From assembly GCA_947489705.1 (NCBI GenBank), contig CANLEQ010000001.1, forward strand, positions 62,001-126,000: DNA of 64,000 nucleotides. The letters run 5' to 3'. A model generated the notes under the pieces. The model worked only from the letters and a program-made list of their open reading frames with translations. It searched no databases and had not been told where the DNA came from. Origin of the DNA: an uncultured Paracoccaceae bacterium (GTDB lineage: Bacteria; Pseudomonadota; Alphaproteobacteria; Rhodobacterales; Rhodobacteraceae). Of this stretch, positions 54,380 through 63,327 are shown piece by piece. Numbering within the stretch: position 1 is the stretch's first letter; every line of letters starts with the position of its first letter. The translations under genes and the position numbers were made by a program.

Positions 54380-56515
54380 TCAGCGCCGTTCCACGGCGCC
54401 GATCAGCGCGTCCAGGCGGTCGAGTTCGGCGTCCCGGCGCGACTGCCCGCATTGCGCCGCGAGCGCGGCGATCTCGTCGAGACCCAAGGTGAGCGCGCCG
54501 CCCTTGAGCTTGTGAAGCGCGCGGTCGATTCCGGGATCGTCGCCCCTGACCTTCGCCTCGCGGATCTCCTGCATCAGCTCGGTCGCCTGGGTCGCGAATT
54601 GCCCGGTCAGCGTATCGACGTAATCCGCCCCGAGTTGCAGCTCGAGCGCGGCGCGCTGCGAGGAGACGGCGGCCGGTCGTGCCGGCTGCGCGGGGCACGG
54701 GGCCGGAACCCATTCCTCGAGGATGGCGGCGAGTTTGGCGCGCGTGACCGGCTTCGAGATGAATGCGTTCATGCCGGCGGCCAGGCAATCGTCGCGATGC
54801 GAGACGAACACGTTGGCGGTCAGACCGACGATCGGCAACGTCACGCCGAGATCGCGCAATCGCCGCGTGGCGGTCGGCCCGTCGACGCGCGGCATCTGCA
54901 TGTCCATGAAAACGAGGTCGAAATCCTGTTCGAGCACCGCTCGGATCCCGTGCTCGCCGTCATCCGCGCATGTGACGGTCGCACCCATCTGGGTCAGAAG
55001 CCCTTGGGCCACCTCCTGGTTTATCGGGTTGTCCTCGACGATCAGGATCCGGATCCCGTGGAAGTCGCGCCGTGCCTCGGGCTCGACCGGGGCCGGTGGA
55101 TGCAGGCTCTCGGGCGCGATCCGCGAGACCGGCACCTCGAACCAGAAGCAACTGCCAACGCCGGACGCGGTCTCGACGCCGATCCGGCCCCCCAGCGCGT
55201 CGAGCAGGCGCTTGCAGATCGCGAGCCCCAGACCGGTTCCCCCGAACTGCCGTGCGTCGCTGTCGTCGACCTGATAGAATTCCCGGAAGAGTTTCGGGAC
55301 GTATTGCGGCTTGATCCCGACGCCCGTATCGCGCACCTCGAACCGCATCATGCCATTCTCCGCCGGCCGCACCGTCACCGAAACCGATCCTTCGGGCGTG
55401 AACTTGATCGCATTGTTGACGAGGTTGATCAGCACCTGGCGGATCCGCATCGGATCCGTCTTGATGGACACCCTCGGCGCATCGATCACGAAATCGAGCC
55501 CGGCCGCGGCCGCGCGGGGCGTCATGACGACCGAAATCGGGTTCAGGACCTCCGCAAGGTCGAACCGCTCGATCGCGATGGTCGTCTCGCCGCTTTCGAG
55601 CTTCGAGAAGTCGAGAATGTCGCTGATGACGTCCAGCAGCAGGTTGCCCGATTCCCGGATCGTGGCGACCTGGCGGCGCTGCTCTGCGGTCAGCGGTGTT
55701 TCCGACAGGATTTCCGTCATGCCGATGAGACCGTTCAGCGGGGTGCGGATCTCGTGGCTCATCGCCGCGAGGAACGTCGACTTGGCGCGGTTGCCGGCAT
55801 CGGCTTCGCGGGCCGCGCGCGCGTTTCTCGCGCTCATCTCCTCCAGATCCCGGCGCGTCCGCGTGATCTGCCGAAGCTGCCAGGCGAGCAGGGCCACGAT
55901 CAGCACGAGCGCGAATGTCAGAAGCCCGACGCTGACCGCGATCTGGCGGTAGGTCTTCTTGAGCGTGGACCGCGCGGCAACGCGCGCCTCGTTGTTCGCC
56001 GCGTTTGCGACCTCGGCCAGAAGCCTGGTCGTTCCGCGGATCTCGCGGACCCGGTCCAGCATGGCGGGCAGGCGCTCGCGCATGAGACCGGGGTCGTTCG
56101 CGACGGCGTCGATGACCGGCGCGAAGCCCAGGATCGCGTCGTAGGCGTCACCCGCGGCCGCCGCGACCTCGCTGTCGCCGCCGATCGTCATCGCGAATTT
56201 CCCCTCGGCCAGCAGCGGCGCGCGGCTGTAGAGGATGTCGTAGCGCAGGATCACCGCACCGAGCACGGCCTCGTCGGGGACGCGTTGCGCCTCCAGGATG
56301 GACTCGATCAACCTGCCGACCTCGCGATCGGCCTGATAGGCCGCCCAGACCGCATCTTCCCGAATACCCGCATCGATTTCGCGCTGCCGCTCGTCGAGGC
56401 TGAGGAACATCATCATGATGGCCGTGAAAATGCCGATGCTGATCAGCGTGAGCGCGAGAATGCCGGCGGTGTGCCGCCGCATTCCCGCACGCCAGAAGCG
56501 GCTCACGGGCGACAT
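54380..56515 (-). CDS. Membrane hybrid histidine kinase (HK-REC-HPt)
   Basis: 711 residues. TM1 at about 18-38, a helical periplasmic sensor (about 40-190), TM2 at about 192-212, then HisKA with His254 ([13 protein letters not shown]), HATPase with [10 protein letters not shown] and GTGLGLAI, a receiver with Asp538 ([13 protein letters not shown]) and an HPt with His668 ([13 protein letters not shown]). All four phosphorelay sites are intact. The likely final acceptor is the HD-GYP regulator two genes upstream. A periplasmic sulfite-oxidase-fold protein is encoded 3 bases upstream and may present the signal. Confidence 0.94.
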   Translation of the reverse strand: MSPVSRFWRAGMRRHTAGILALTLISIGIFTAIMMMFLSLDERQREIDAGIREDAVWAAYQADREVGRLIESILEAQRVPDEAVLGAVILRYDILYSRAPLLAEGKFAMTIGGDSEVAAAAGDAYDAILGFAPVIDAVANDPGLMRERLPAMLDRVREIRGTTRLLAEVANAANNEARVAARSTLKKTYRQIAVSVGLLTFALVLIVALLAWQLRQITRTRRDLEEMSARNARAAREADAGNRAKSTFLAAMSHEIRTPLNGLIGMTEILSETPLTAEQRRQVATIRESGNLLLDVISDILDFSKLESGETTIAIERFDLAEVLNPISVVMTPRAAAAGLDFVIDAPRVSIKTDPMRIRQVLINLVNNAIKFTPEGSVSVTVRPAENGMMRFEVRDTGVGIKPQYVPKLFREFYQVDDSDARQFGGTGLGLAICKRLLDALGGRIGVETASGVGSCFWFEVPVSRIAPESLHPPAPVEPEARRDFHGIRILIVEDNPINQEVAQGLLTQMGATVTCADDGEHGIRAVLEQDFDLVFMDMQMPRVDGPTATRRLRDLGVTLPIVGLTANVFVSHRDDCLAAGMNAFISKPVTRAKLAAILEEWVPAPCPAQPARPAAVSSQRAALELQLGADYVDTLTGQFATQATELMQEIREAKVRGDDPGIDRALHKLKGGALTLGLDEIAALAAQCGQSRRDAELDRLDALIGAVERR

Positions 56516-56518
56516 TCC

Positions 56519-57022
56519 CTAGAACACGTCGATCGAACTTACCTGCCAGACCGACCGGCCGAAGATCATCTCGTTGTAGAGCGAGGGGAAGTCATCGAAG
56601 GGATAGATGACGAAGGCCGGCCCCTTATCCCTCACGGATATGATCTTGCCGTCGATGCGCGTCGCGAGGATCACCGGGTAATCCTCGATGTCGCCGCGCG
56701 GTATCTCGGCGGAATAGTCGTTGAGCGCAGCGACGCGCAGCGTGTCGCCGCGGGCTCCGACCGCGTCCATCAACGCCGAGATGAGGGGGCCCTCGAAATT
56801 TTTTACCCCTTCGTACCAGGGCGTCTCGATGACGGTCTCCCGCGCCGCCAGCGCATCGAGCATCGGCAGGTCGAAATGGGCTTCGCCGTCGACGTTGCTG
56901 TTCTCGATATCGCCGGCCACGACCAGGATCACGGGCTCGGTCGGCATCGGAAGCTCACCGGCGATCGCCGCGACGGGGGCGCTCAGTGTGGACAGGAGGA
57001 CCAGGTTTCGGAAAATACGCAT
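56519..57022 (-). CDS. Periplasmic sulfite-oxidase-fold (molybdopterin-binding-like) protein
   Basis: 167 residues. Signal peptide MRIFRNLVLLSTLSAPVAAIAG, then the small Oxidored_molyb-type fold: ETPWYEGVKNFEGPLISALMDAVGA, VAALNDYSAEIPRGDIEDYPVILAT, and KGPAFVIYPFDD. The mature protein has no cysteine, so it cannot hold a molybdenum cofactor through a Cys ligand like sulfite oxidase; a ligand-sensing accessory for the hybrid kinase is more likely (inference from coupling, 3-base gap). An upstream in-frame ATG would bury the signal peptide and is not used. Confidence 0.8.
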   Translation of the reverse strand: MRIFRNLVLLSTLSAPVAAIAGELPMPTEPVILVVAGDIENSNVDGEAHFDLPMLDALAARETVIETPWYEGVKNFEGPLISALMDAVGARGDTLRVAALNDYSAEIPRGDIEDYPVILATRIDGKIISVRDKGPAFVIYPFDDFPSLYNEMIFGRSVWQVSSIDVF

Positions 57023-57053
57023 TTCGCAGACCTCAATGGATGGATGATCGGGT

Positions 57054-58106
57054 TCAGGCGGCCGTTCGCGCGACATCGGCGCCGGAGAGCGTCCCGAGGA
57101 CCCGGGTCCAGCCGCGTTCGAAGGCGGCGACGCAGGCGGGGTCGAAATGCGTGCCCGACGACGCCGCGATCTCGGAGCGCGCATCCTCGGGATCCCATGC
57201 CGCCTTGTAGGTCCGCCGCGCGCAGAGCGCGTCGAACACGTCGGCGACGGCGACGATCCGGCCCTCGATCGGGATTTCCTCTCCGGTGAGATTTCCCGGA
57301 TAGCCGGTGCCGTCCCACTTCTCGTGATGGGCCGCCGCGATCGCGGCCGCGACCTGAACGAGGTCGCTGTCGCCGTGGGTCAGGATCGCCGCGCCGAACT
57401 CGACATGGCGGCGCATCAGCGTGAATTCCTCATCGGACAGTTTCCCGGGCTTGTTGAGAATGCTGTCTGGAATGCCGACCTTGCCGACATCGTGCAGCGG
57501 TGCCGCGAGATAGATGTTCCGGCAATGCTCCGGCTCGAGCCCGAGTTCTTCGGCGATGATGCGCGAGATCGAGGCGACGCGGGCGATATGTTCCCCCGTT
57601 CCCCCGTCGCGATATTCGATCGCGCGGGCCAGCCGCCAGATGATCTCCTCCTCGCGCCTGACGAGGCGATCGGTTGCCTCCTCGACCTCCGAGGCGAGAA
57701 GACGCGCGCGGTCCGCGAGCTTCAGTTGCGCCTCGCGCAGCCTCAGAAGGTTGCGGGCGCGAACCTTGAGCTCTTCGGGGTCGACGGGCTTGTTGAGAAA
57801 GTCTGTGGCGCCCGCTTCGATGGCCTCGATCTTCACGTCGCGCGAATTCGCGGCTGTGATCATCACGATCGGAACGTGTTCGTATCTCGCGTCCTGACGC
57901 AGGCGGCGAATGAATTCCACCCCGTTCATGCCCGGCATCTGATAATCCACCAAGACGAGGTCGGGGACGGCCGCCGCGCAATCGGCGATCGCCTCGAACC
58001 CGTTCTTGTGACCGCAAACGGTACCCGCGAATGCCTTGGCGATGACCCGCGTGAGAACCGCCGAGGCGATGGGGTCGTCTTCGACTATCAGTATTCGGAA
58101 TTCCAT
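57054..58106 (-). CDS. Response regulator with HD-GYP c-di-GMP phosphodiesterase domain (RpfG-like)
   Basis: 350 residues. Receiver with Asp54 (LVDYQMPGMNG) and KPVDP near 105; a coiled linker; HD-GYP with GGTGEHIARVA near 173, LHDVGKVGIPDSIL near 208-221, HHEKWDGTGYPG near 273-284 and AVADVFDAL. All metal-binding His/Asp residues visible in active RpfG enzymes are present, so c-di-GMP hydrolysis is expected. It precedes the sulfite-oxidase-fold and kinase genes on the same strand (31-base gap), suggesting a complete relay. The 352-base upstream gap is shared with the NRPS-like gene. Confidence 0.93.
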   Translation of the reverse strand: MEFRILIVEDDPIASAVLTRVIAKAFAGTVCGHKNGFEAIADCAAAVPDLVLVDYQMPGMNGVEFIRRLRQDARYEHVPIVMITAANSRDVKIEAIEAGATDFLNKPVDPEELKVRARNLLRLREAQLKLADRARLLASEVEEATDRLVRREEEIIWRLARAIEYRDGGTGEHIARVASISRIIAEELGLEPEHCRNIYLAAPLHDVGKVGIPDSILNKPGKLSDEEFTLMRRHVEFGAAILTHGDSDLVQVAAAIAAAHHEKWDGTGYPGNLTGEEIPIEGRIVAVADVFDALCARRTYKAAWDPEDARSEIAASSGTHFDPACVAAFERGWTRVLGTLSGADVARTAA

Positions 58107-58458
58107 CGGCGCACTCTTTTTCCGAGTTACCGGAACCGGATGCCATCAAGTGATTAAGAAACTTTTACCGACCTCTGGAAACGGCCGACCTCGCAGGCGC
58201 CAAGAAGGCCCCATTCCGATCATGAGCGGGCGCGAAGCGGTACAGGAAATGCGCAGTCCGAAAAGTGTAACGGACCGCCCAAACGGACAATTCGTCCAAT
58301 TTTTCTAAATTCCGGATTGAATTTCCGACCGCAGAACACTCTCGTTTTGCGCGCTTTTAACGTCTCGCGGATAGGCCTCGGATGCATTGCCATTCCTGAC
58401 GAGTAAAGGGCTCGGGATTCTTCGCGACGCTAATTGGCGCGATCGTCCCAGATTCGTA
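58107..58458. promoter_or_regulatory. 352-base divergent intergenic region
   Basis: Between the HD-GYP gene (minus) and the NRPS-acyltransferase gene (plus). It is visibly more AT-rich than the surroundings around 58280-58330 and holds two adjacent symmetric elements: GGAC-N5-GTCC followed by AATTTTTCT (58275-58296 area) and AAATTC-N6-GAATTT at 58307-58324. No small gene is convincing. It probably contains both promoters, but I cannot fix a -35/-10 pair. Confidence 0.45.
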
Positions 58459-61400
58459 ATGAGACACAATATTCGTGATATCGCCGGCGCCATGCGTTCC
58501 TGGACAGACGGTTCGCAGTCCGACATACTTCATCCCTGTACGCCGAACCAGAACCGCTATCTGCTGGCGTCGCTCGGTGGCGCGCAGAGCTATTACTTGC
58601 CCCTGACCTTTTCGCTGCCGGCAGAGATCTCCATCTCGCGGCTGCGCCGCGCGGTGCTGCATGTGATTGCGGACATTCCCGCGCTCGGCGCCGCCTTCGT
58701 CCATGCGGGAGGCGGTCGATTCTCGTGGCGCAACGTCGGGACGAAGGCCCTGAAATTGCGTCAGTTTCGCGCGCGCGACGAAGCCGATGCGGTGGCTGAC
58801 GCCGTCGCCTTCGTCCATGACGGGTCCGGCCCGCCCTCCGAGGCTCCGTGCAAATTGCATATCGCGCGCCTGCCGAAAGGGGGCCATCTCGTGACGCTGG
58901 CGTTGCATCACGCCGTGGCCGACGCCGTAAGCCTGGGTCTCGTCGTCGACAGGATTTCTGATGCCTATTCCGCGCGTCCGTCGCCCGGTCCCGTCCGTCA
59001 GGGATGGAATGCAGGCGCATCCGAAGACGATGAGGCGCAAGACGCGTCGGACCGCGCATATTGGAGAAGCGCGCTGGAAAGCGCGTCGGCGGCGGGACCG
59101 CTGCCGCTTCTGCGACCCGCGCGGGATGACGGAGCGGGCGCGCGCGGCGAGATCGCCAAGCGCCTCGATCCGCCCGCGCTGCACCGTCTGGCGGCCGCGG
59201 CACGCGGCGCGGGGGTGACCACGTTCGAAGCGACCTTCGCCGCCTACCTCTTCGTTCTCGGCCGGCAGACCGGTCGCTCCGCCGCTTGCGCGACATTCCA
59301 GAGTTCGGGCCGGCGCGCTCATCCCGAAAGGGAAAACGTCATCGGCGTCTTCTCGAACGCCTTGCCGGTCCTCGCGAATCTCGATCCAGACGCGACCTTC
59401 GCGGATCATGCCCGCCTGGTACGCCGGGCCGTTCGCGGATCGCTGCGCCACGAGGCGTTGCCCTATCACGAGATCATTCGCGAAACGGGCATCCATCCCC
59501 GTTTCGGCATCAACTGGTATCCGGGTGTGGAAACGCTCGATCTCGAGGGTTTGCGCATCGCCGGGGACAGGCGTGTCGGGTGGCAATCCGACTTCGATCT
59601 CAACTTCCACGCCCTGCAGACCGAGGGTGGCCTGGCCTTCAACCTGTCCTATCCGCTGGATCGCCTGCAGCCGTGGCGCGCGTCCGTGGTTCTCGACCAT
59701 GTCACGGCCGTTCTCGAAAGCGACCTTCTCACGGATGCCCGTCCGTTGCGGGAGATCGCCCTGCCCGGCGCCATACCCGCCCCGGCGCGGCCCCTTCCCG
59801 CAGAACCAGAGCCGGAAATCTCCCTGAGCGGGCGGGTGGCAAGGATCGCCGAAGCCCGGCCGGCGGCGCCCGCGATCGTCACGGAAAGTGGAACGACGCG
59901 CTATTCCGCGCTGATGGCGGATGTCGATGCGCTGGCGAAGGCCCTTGTCGAACACGGCGCCGGGCCCGGTCGCGCATTGGCGATCGAAGTGCCGCGAAGC
60001 GCGGCGATGGTCACGGCTCTTCTTGCCGCGGATCGGGTGGGCGCGGTCTTCGCCATCTACGACCCGGCTTACCCGGCCAGTCGTCGCAAGGCGATGGACG
60101 AGACGTTTGGCCCGGCCTTGCGGCTGAAGCTTGTCGCGCCCGATGCCCCGATCGAGGACGTCGCATCTCGCGCGGAGCCACAGGTTTCCGATATCGTCGA
60201 ACTCGCCTCGGGACCGAAGGTGCGGATCTGTCGGGAGACCGAAGGCGCACCCGCACCGGCGTTGCCCGCCGGCGCACGATATGCGCTGTTCACGTCCGGA
60301 ACCACGGGCAGGCCCAAATGCGTCATCGCGGACGGGAGAGGGCTCGCGCGTTTCATCGACCGGATGAGCACCGAGCGCGCGATCACTGCCGATGACCGAT
60401 TCGCGCTTCTGGGAGGTCTGGGGCACGATCCCATGCTGCGCGATGTGCTGTTGCCGCTTACATCCGGCGCCGCGTTGCATGTGCCCACCGAGGAAACCCG
60501 TGGCGATCCCCGCCTGCTCTTCGACTGGCTCTCCAAGCTGGGACCGACGCTTTTGAACCTCACGCCGCAGCTTGCCCGCGTCATCGCTTTCGGCGCGAAC
60601 GGGCGGACGTTGCCAACCTTGCGGCACGCGACCTTCGGCGGCGACACGTTGTCGGCCGACGCCATCGCGGCATTCCGATCCATCGCTCCCAATTCGGCAA
60701 TCTCGAACCTTTACGGCGCGACCGAGACACCGCAGGCGGCGAGCCTCTACGATCTGCCGCGCGCGGCGGCGGATCCGGATCGACGGGGCGAGGCCCATCC
60801 GGATGCGTGGGACGTCTGCCCTGTCGGTCATCGGGCGGGCTCGCGCAGGCTCATCCTCGATCGGGACGGACAGCCTGCCGCGACGGGCGAACCTGCGGAG
60901 ATCGTCGTGGAAGGGGACGATCTTGCGCTGGGATACTACGATGCCGCGGACGGCCAGGGACAGTCCGCCGTTCCGACGACCGGTCTGCCGCTGCGCCACC
61001 GGACGGGCGACATCGGCCTGCGCATGCCGTCAGGTGACGTTCTGGTGCTCGGCCGTGTGGACGATCAGGTGAAGATCCGCGGCTTCCGGGTGGAGCCGTC
61101 CGAGATTTCCCGCCATCTCGAGGCGCGCGCGGATGTCACGCAAGCCACGACCATCGCGCGGCCCGGGGCCAATGGCGAGACCGAACTGATCGCCTATGCG
61201 GTGGCGAAAGAGGGCGCGACGGACGGAGCGGGCGAACCGCCCACCGGGGGAATGCTGCTGGAAAGTTGCCGACGGAATCTCCCTTCCGCCATGGTGCCGC
61301 GAGCAGTCGTCGTCCTGGACCGGTTCCCGCTCACGGCCAACGGAAAGATCGACCGCGCCGCTCTGCCGGATCCCGATGCGGATCCCGTGCGGGATGCCGA

Positions 61401-62655
61401 CGACCGGAATCCGGGCGACGCCGCGGGGTCCGAACCGGCCGAAACGCCGGAAGCGTTCGCTCTGGCGCGCGTGGTGGCGGAGGTCCTGGGCCGTGCATCC
61501 GTTCCGCCATCCTCCTGCGTGCGTGACCTGGGGGTGGACTCGCTGAGCTATCTTTCGGTTTCCCTCGCGCTCGAATCGAGGCTGGGCGCGCTGCCGAGGA
61601 ACTGGGACATACTTCCCCTGACGACCCTGGCGAACATGGGGTCGGAATCGTCCGACGCTTCGCATGACCGGCTCCGGAACGCCGGCGGAAACCGCCATCT
61701 GCGCATGGTGGAGGCACCCGTTCTCATGCGGGCGGTCTCGATCGCAGGTGTCGTCGCGGGCCATTTCGGCCTGATCGGCTTCGGCGGCGCGACCTCGGCC
61801 CTCTTTTTCATCGCTGGCCACAGTTTCGGGCGGTTTCAGGTCCCCGCCGTGCTGCGAGAGGACGGGATCAGGCCCATCCTCAACCTCGTCGCGCTGATCG
61901 CGATACCCACGGTGCTCTATCTGGTCCTGCTCGAGAGCGTCTTCGACTACCCCAACAAATCGGCGACGATCATCACGCTCAAGCTGCTCCTGCTCGGAAA
62001 CCTCTACGGACCGAACGAGGTCGTCGGCTCCAACTTCTGGTTCGTGAACGTGCTGGTGCAGGCCCTGCTCCTGCTCGCGGCCGGATTGGCTTTGCCGCCC
62101 GTCCGGCGCGCGATGCGTCAGCGGCCCTTCGAATGCGCCTGCTTGGCTGTCTGCGGAAGCGTCTTGATCCGCTACGCCAGCGGTGCGGTTTGGGATACAA
62201 GTGAGCTTTACAATCGTGTCGTCCAGCAGAAGCTCTGGCTCTTCTCCCTGGGCTGGTGCCTCGCGCAAGCCGCCACGTGGCCGCAGAAGGCCGTCGCTAC
62301 AGCGCTGGCACTTAGCGCGCTCGGGCTCGAAATAGTCATGTATGGTGCGCTCCAGCCCCTTACGGCCGCCGCCTTCGCTGTGATCCTCGCGGTTCCGCGC
62401 GTTCCCGTGCCCGCGATCGCCGCCACGACCATCACCCGCGTGGCGGCCGCCTCGCTCTTCATCTACATCACCCATCTCCAGTTCCGGACGGTGACGGACC
62501 GTCTGCCCGGCCCGCTCAATGCGGACCTCGCAGCCTTCGCGATCGCGATCGCCGGAGGGGTCGCGATCCATCTTCTCTGGGACCGGCTAACGCGGTTCGC
62601 GCGACGGCTGACCACGGGACGCAAGCGGTCCTTCTATACGCGCGGCCACCCCTGA
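58459..62655 (+). CDS. Single-module NRPS (C-A-T) fused to a membrane acyltransferase-3 domain
   Basis: 1398 residues. Condensation domain (about 20-435) with HHAVADA at 150-156 where HHxxxDG is usual, catalytic His151 and Asp present, Gly replaced by Ala. Adenylation domain (about 450-970): LFTSGTTGRPK 610-620, YGATE 752-756, TGD 849-851, core Lys963 (NGKID); Asp657 sits where amino-acid-activating domains carry the amino-group-binding Asp. Carrier domain with phosphopantetheine Ser1028 (LGVDSLS). Then about ten TM helices of acyltransferase-3 type with LMRA and AGH (Arg1091, His1102). No thioesterase. It may load an amino acid and pass the acyl-aminoacyl group to an envelope lipid or glycan (inference). 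ATG 58492 is an alternative start; neither has a good Shine-Dalgarno. Confidence 0.88.
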   Translation: MRHNIRDIAGAMRSWTDGSQSDILHPCTPNQNRYLLASLGGAQSYYLPLTFSLPAEISISRLRRAVLHVIADIPALGAAFVHAGGGRFSWRNVGTKALKLRQFRARDEADAVADAVAFVHDGSGPPSEAPCKLHIARLPKGGHLVTLALHHAVADAVSLGLVVDRISDAYSARPSPGPVRQGWNAGASEDDEAQDASDRAYWRSALESASAAGPLPLLRPARDDGAGARGEIAKRLDPPALHRLAAAARGAGVTTFEATFAAYLFVLGRQTGRSAACATFQSSGRRAHPERENVIGVFSNALPVLANLDPDATFADHARLVRRAVRGSLRHEALPYHEIIRETGIHPRFGINWYPGVETLDLEGLRIAGDRRVGWQSDFDLNFHALQTEGGLAFNLSYPLDRLQPWRASVVLDHVTAVLESDLLTDARPLREIALPGAIPAPARPLPAEPEPEISLSGRVARIAEARPAAPAIVTESGTTRYSALMADVDALAKALVEHGAGPGRALAIEVPRSAAMVTALLAADRVGAVFAIYDPAYPASRRKAMDETFGPALRLKLVAPDAPIEDVASRAEPQVSDIVELASGPKVRICRETEGAPAPALPAGARYALFTSGTTGRPKCVIADGRGLARFIDRMSTERAITADDRFALLGGLGHDPMLRDVLLPLTSGAALHVPTEETRGDPRLLFDWLSKLGPTLLNLTPQLARVIAFGANGRTLPTLRHATFGGDTLSADAIAAFRSIAPNSAISNLYGATETPQAASLYDLPRAAADPDRRGEAHPDAWDVCPVGHRAGSRRLILDRDGQPAATGEPAEIVVEGDDLALGYYDAADGQGQSAVPTTGLPLRHRTGDIGLRMPSGDVLVLGRVDDQVKIRGFRVEPSEISRHLEARADVTQATTIARPGANGETELIAYAVAKEGATDGAGEPPTGGMLLESCRRNLPSAMVPRAVVVLDRFPLTANGKIDRAALPDPDADPVRDADDRNPGDAAGSEPAETPEAFALARVVAEVLGRASVPPSSCVRDLGVDSLSYLSVSLALESRLGALPRNWDILPLTTLANMGSESSDASHDRLRNAGGNRHLRMVEAPVLMRAVSIAGVVAGHFGLIGFGGATSALFFIAGHSFGRFQVPAVLREDGIRPILNLVALIAIPTVLYLVLLESVFDYPNKSATIITLKLLLLGNLYGPNEVVGSNFWFVNVLVQALLLLAAGLALPPVRRAMRQRPFECACLAVCGSVLIRYASGAVWDTSELYNRVVQQKLWLFSLGWCLAQAATWPQKAVATALALSALGLEIVMYGALQPLTAAAFAVILAVPRVPVPAIAATTITRVAAASLFIYITHLQFRTVTDRLPGPLNADLAAFAIAIAGGVAIHLLWDRLTRFARRLTTGRKRSFYTRGHP

Positions 62656-62661
62656 CGTCGG

Positions 62662-63198
62662 TCAGCTTTCGGGCTCGCGGCCCTCGCTCCAGCGGCTGAA
62701 GCGGTCGAATAGGGGAATGAAGGTCTCGATCTCGTCGCGGCTCCAGCTGGACAGGAAATCGCCGAGCGTCGCCACCTTGTAGGCACGCACCTCGAGGGCC
62801 GCATTCCGGCCTTCGTCGGTCAGTTCCACGATGGTGCGGCGCGCATCGCGCTGGCTGACGGCGCGGCGCACATGGCCGGAGGAGATGAGGTCGGTGATGA
62901 GGCGGCTGGCCCGGGACGGATCGATCTGAAGCCGGGCGGCGATCGTGCCAACCATCGTCTCACTGTCGTCGGGCTGATCGAATTCAGCCGGGGATGCCTC
63001 GATGGCCGACAGCACGTCGAGCTTGGGGACATCGAGGTCCAGCCCGAGATCCTCGATCGCGCGCTGCTCCAGCCGGCGCTTCATCGCGCGGCGGCGCCAT
63101 CGCTGCATCGTCGCTTCGAGTTGCAGCGCCGCGTCGGCGGCGGCGCCGTCCAGCCCGCCTTGCGCCATCCGGCGCCTCACCTCGTGGTCATGACCCAT
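62662..63198 (-). CDS. MarR-family transcriptional regulator
   Basis: 178 residues. Winged helix: VGTIAARLQIDPSRASRLITDLISSGHVRRA (about 80-112), then SQRDARRTIVELTDEGRN wing, the MarR core. The N-terminal 55 residues are basic and longer than usual (RRRAMKRRLEQRA). MarR proteins sense phenolic or lipophilic compounds. It is divergent from a drug-type MFS gene across 129 bases that hold a matching inverted repeat, so it probably represses that exporter. Confidence 0.91.
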   Translation of the reverse strand: MGHDHEVRRRMAQGGLDGAAADAALQLEATMQRWRRRAMKRRLEQRAIEDLGLDLDVPKLDVLSAIEASPAEFDQPDDSETMVGTIAARLQIDPSRASRLITDLISSGHVRRAVSQRDARRTIVELTDEGRNAALEVRAYKVATLGDFLSSWSRDEIETFIPLFDRFSRWSEGREPES

Positions 63199-63225
63199 GG
63201 ACGCACCCTTCCCGACAATGCGAAT

Positions 63226-63244
63226 TACATGCTGTTGACATGTA
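63226..63244. promoter_or_regulatory. Inverted repeat TACATG-N7-CATGTA (candidate MarR operator)
   Basis: Lies in the marR/MFS divergent gap and overlaps the TTGACA promoter element of the MFS gene, so a bound MarR dimer would block RNA polymerase. The arm and spacer lengths fit MarR operators. Confidence 0.55.
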
Positions 63245-63263
63245 TATGATGAAAGCAGATATA
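63235..63263 (+). promoter_or_regulatory. Promoter for the MFS gene (-35 TTGACA, -10 GATATA)
   Basis: TTGACA at 63235-63240, 17-base spacer, GATATA at 63258-63263 in an AT-rich patch, 65 bases upstream of the GTG start. The -35 is a perfect sigma-70 match and the -10 a partial one. Confidence 0.55.
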
Positions 63264-63327
63264 TGGTGCAATCCTGAAATTACCGCGCGCGTGTATCCTG
63301 CCGCGGGCGTCCGTCCGGAATGTCGCC

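Noticed and set aside
56519-57022. Assignment as a catalytic molybdenum oxidoreductase
   Set aside because: No cysteine in the mature protein and short length; a sensory or structural role fits better.
53054-57289. 1411-codon open frame on the plus strand
   Set aside because: Covers an alternative frame of the coiled-coil gene and the antisense of the kinase operon; composition is not protein-like.
58357-60999. 880-codon open frame opposite the NRPS-like gene
   Set aside because: The plus-strand frame carries clear condensation and adenylation motifs; the minus frame has none.
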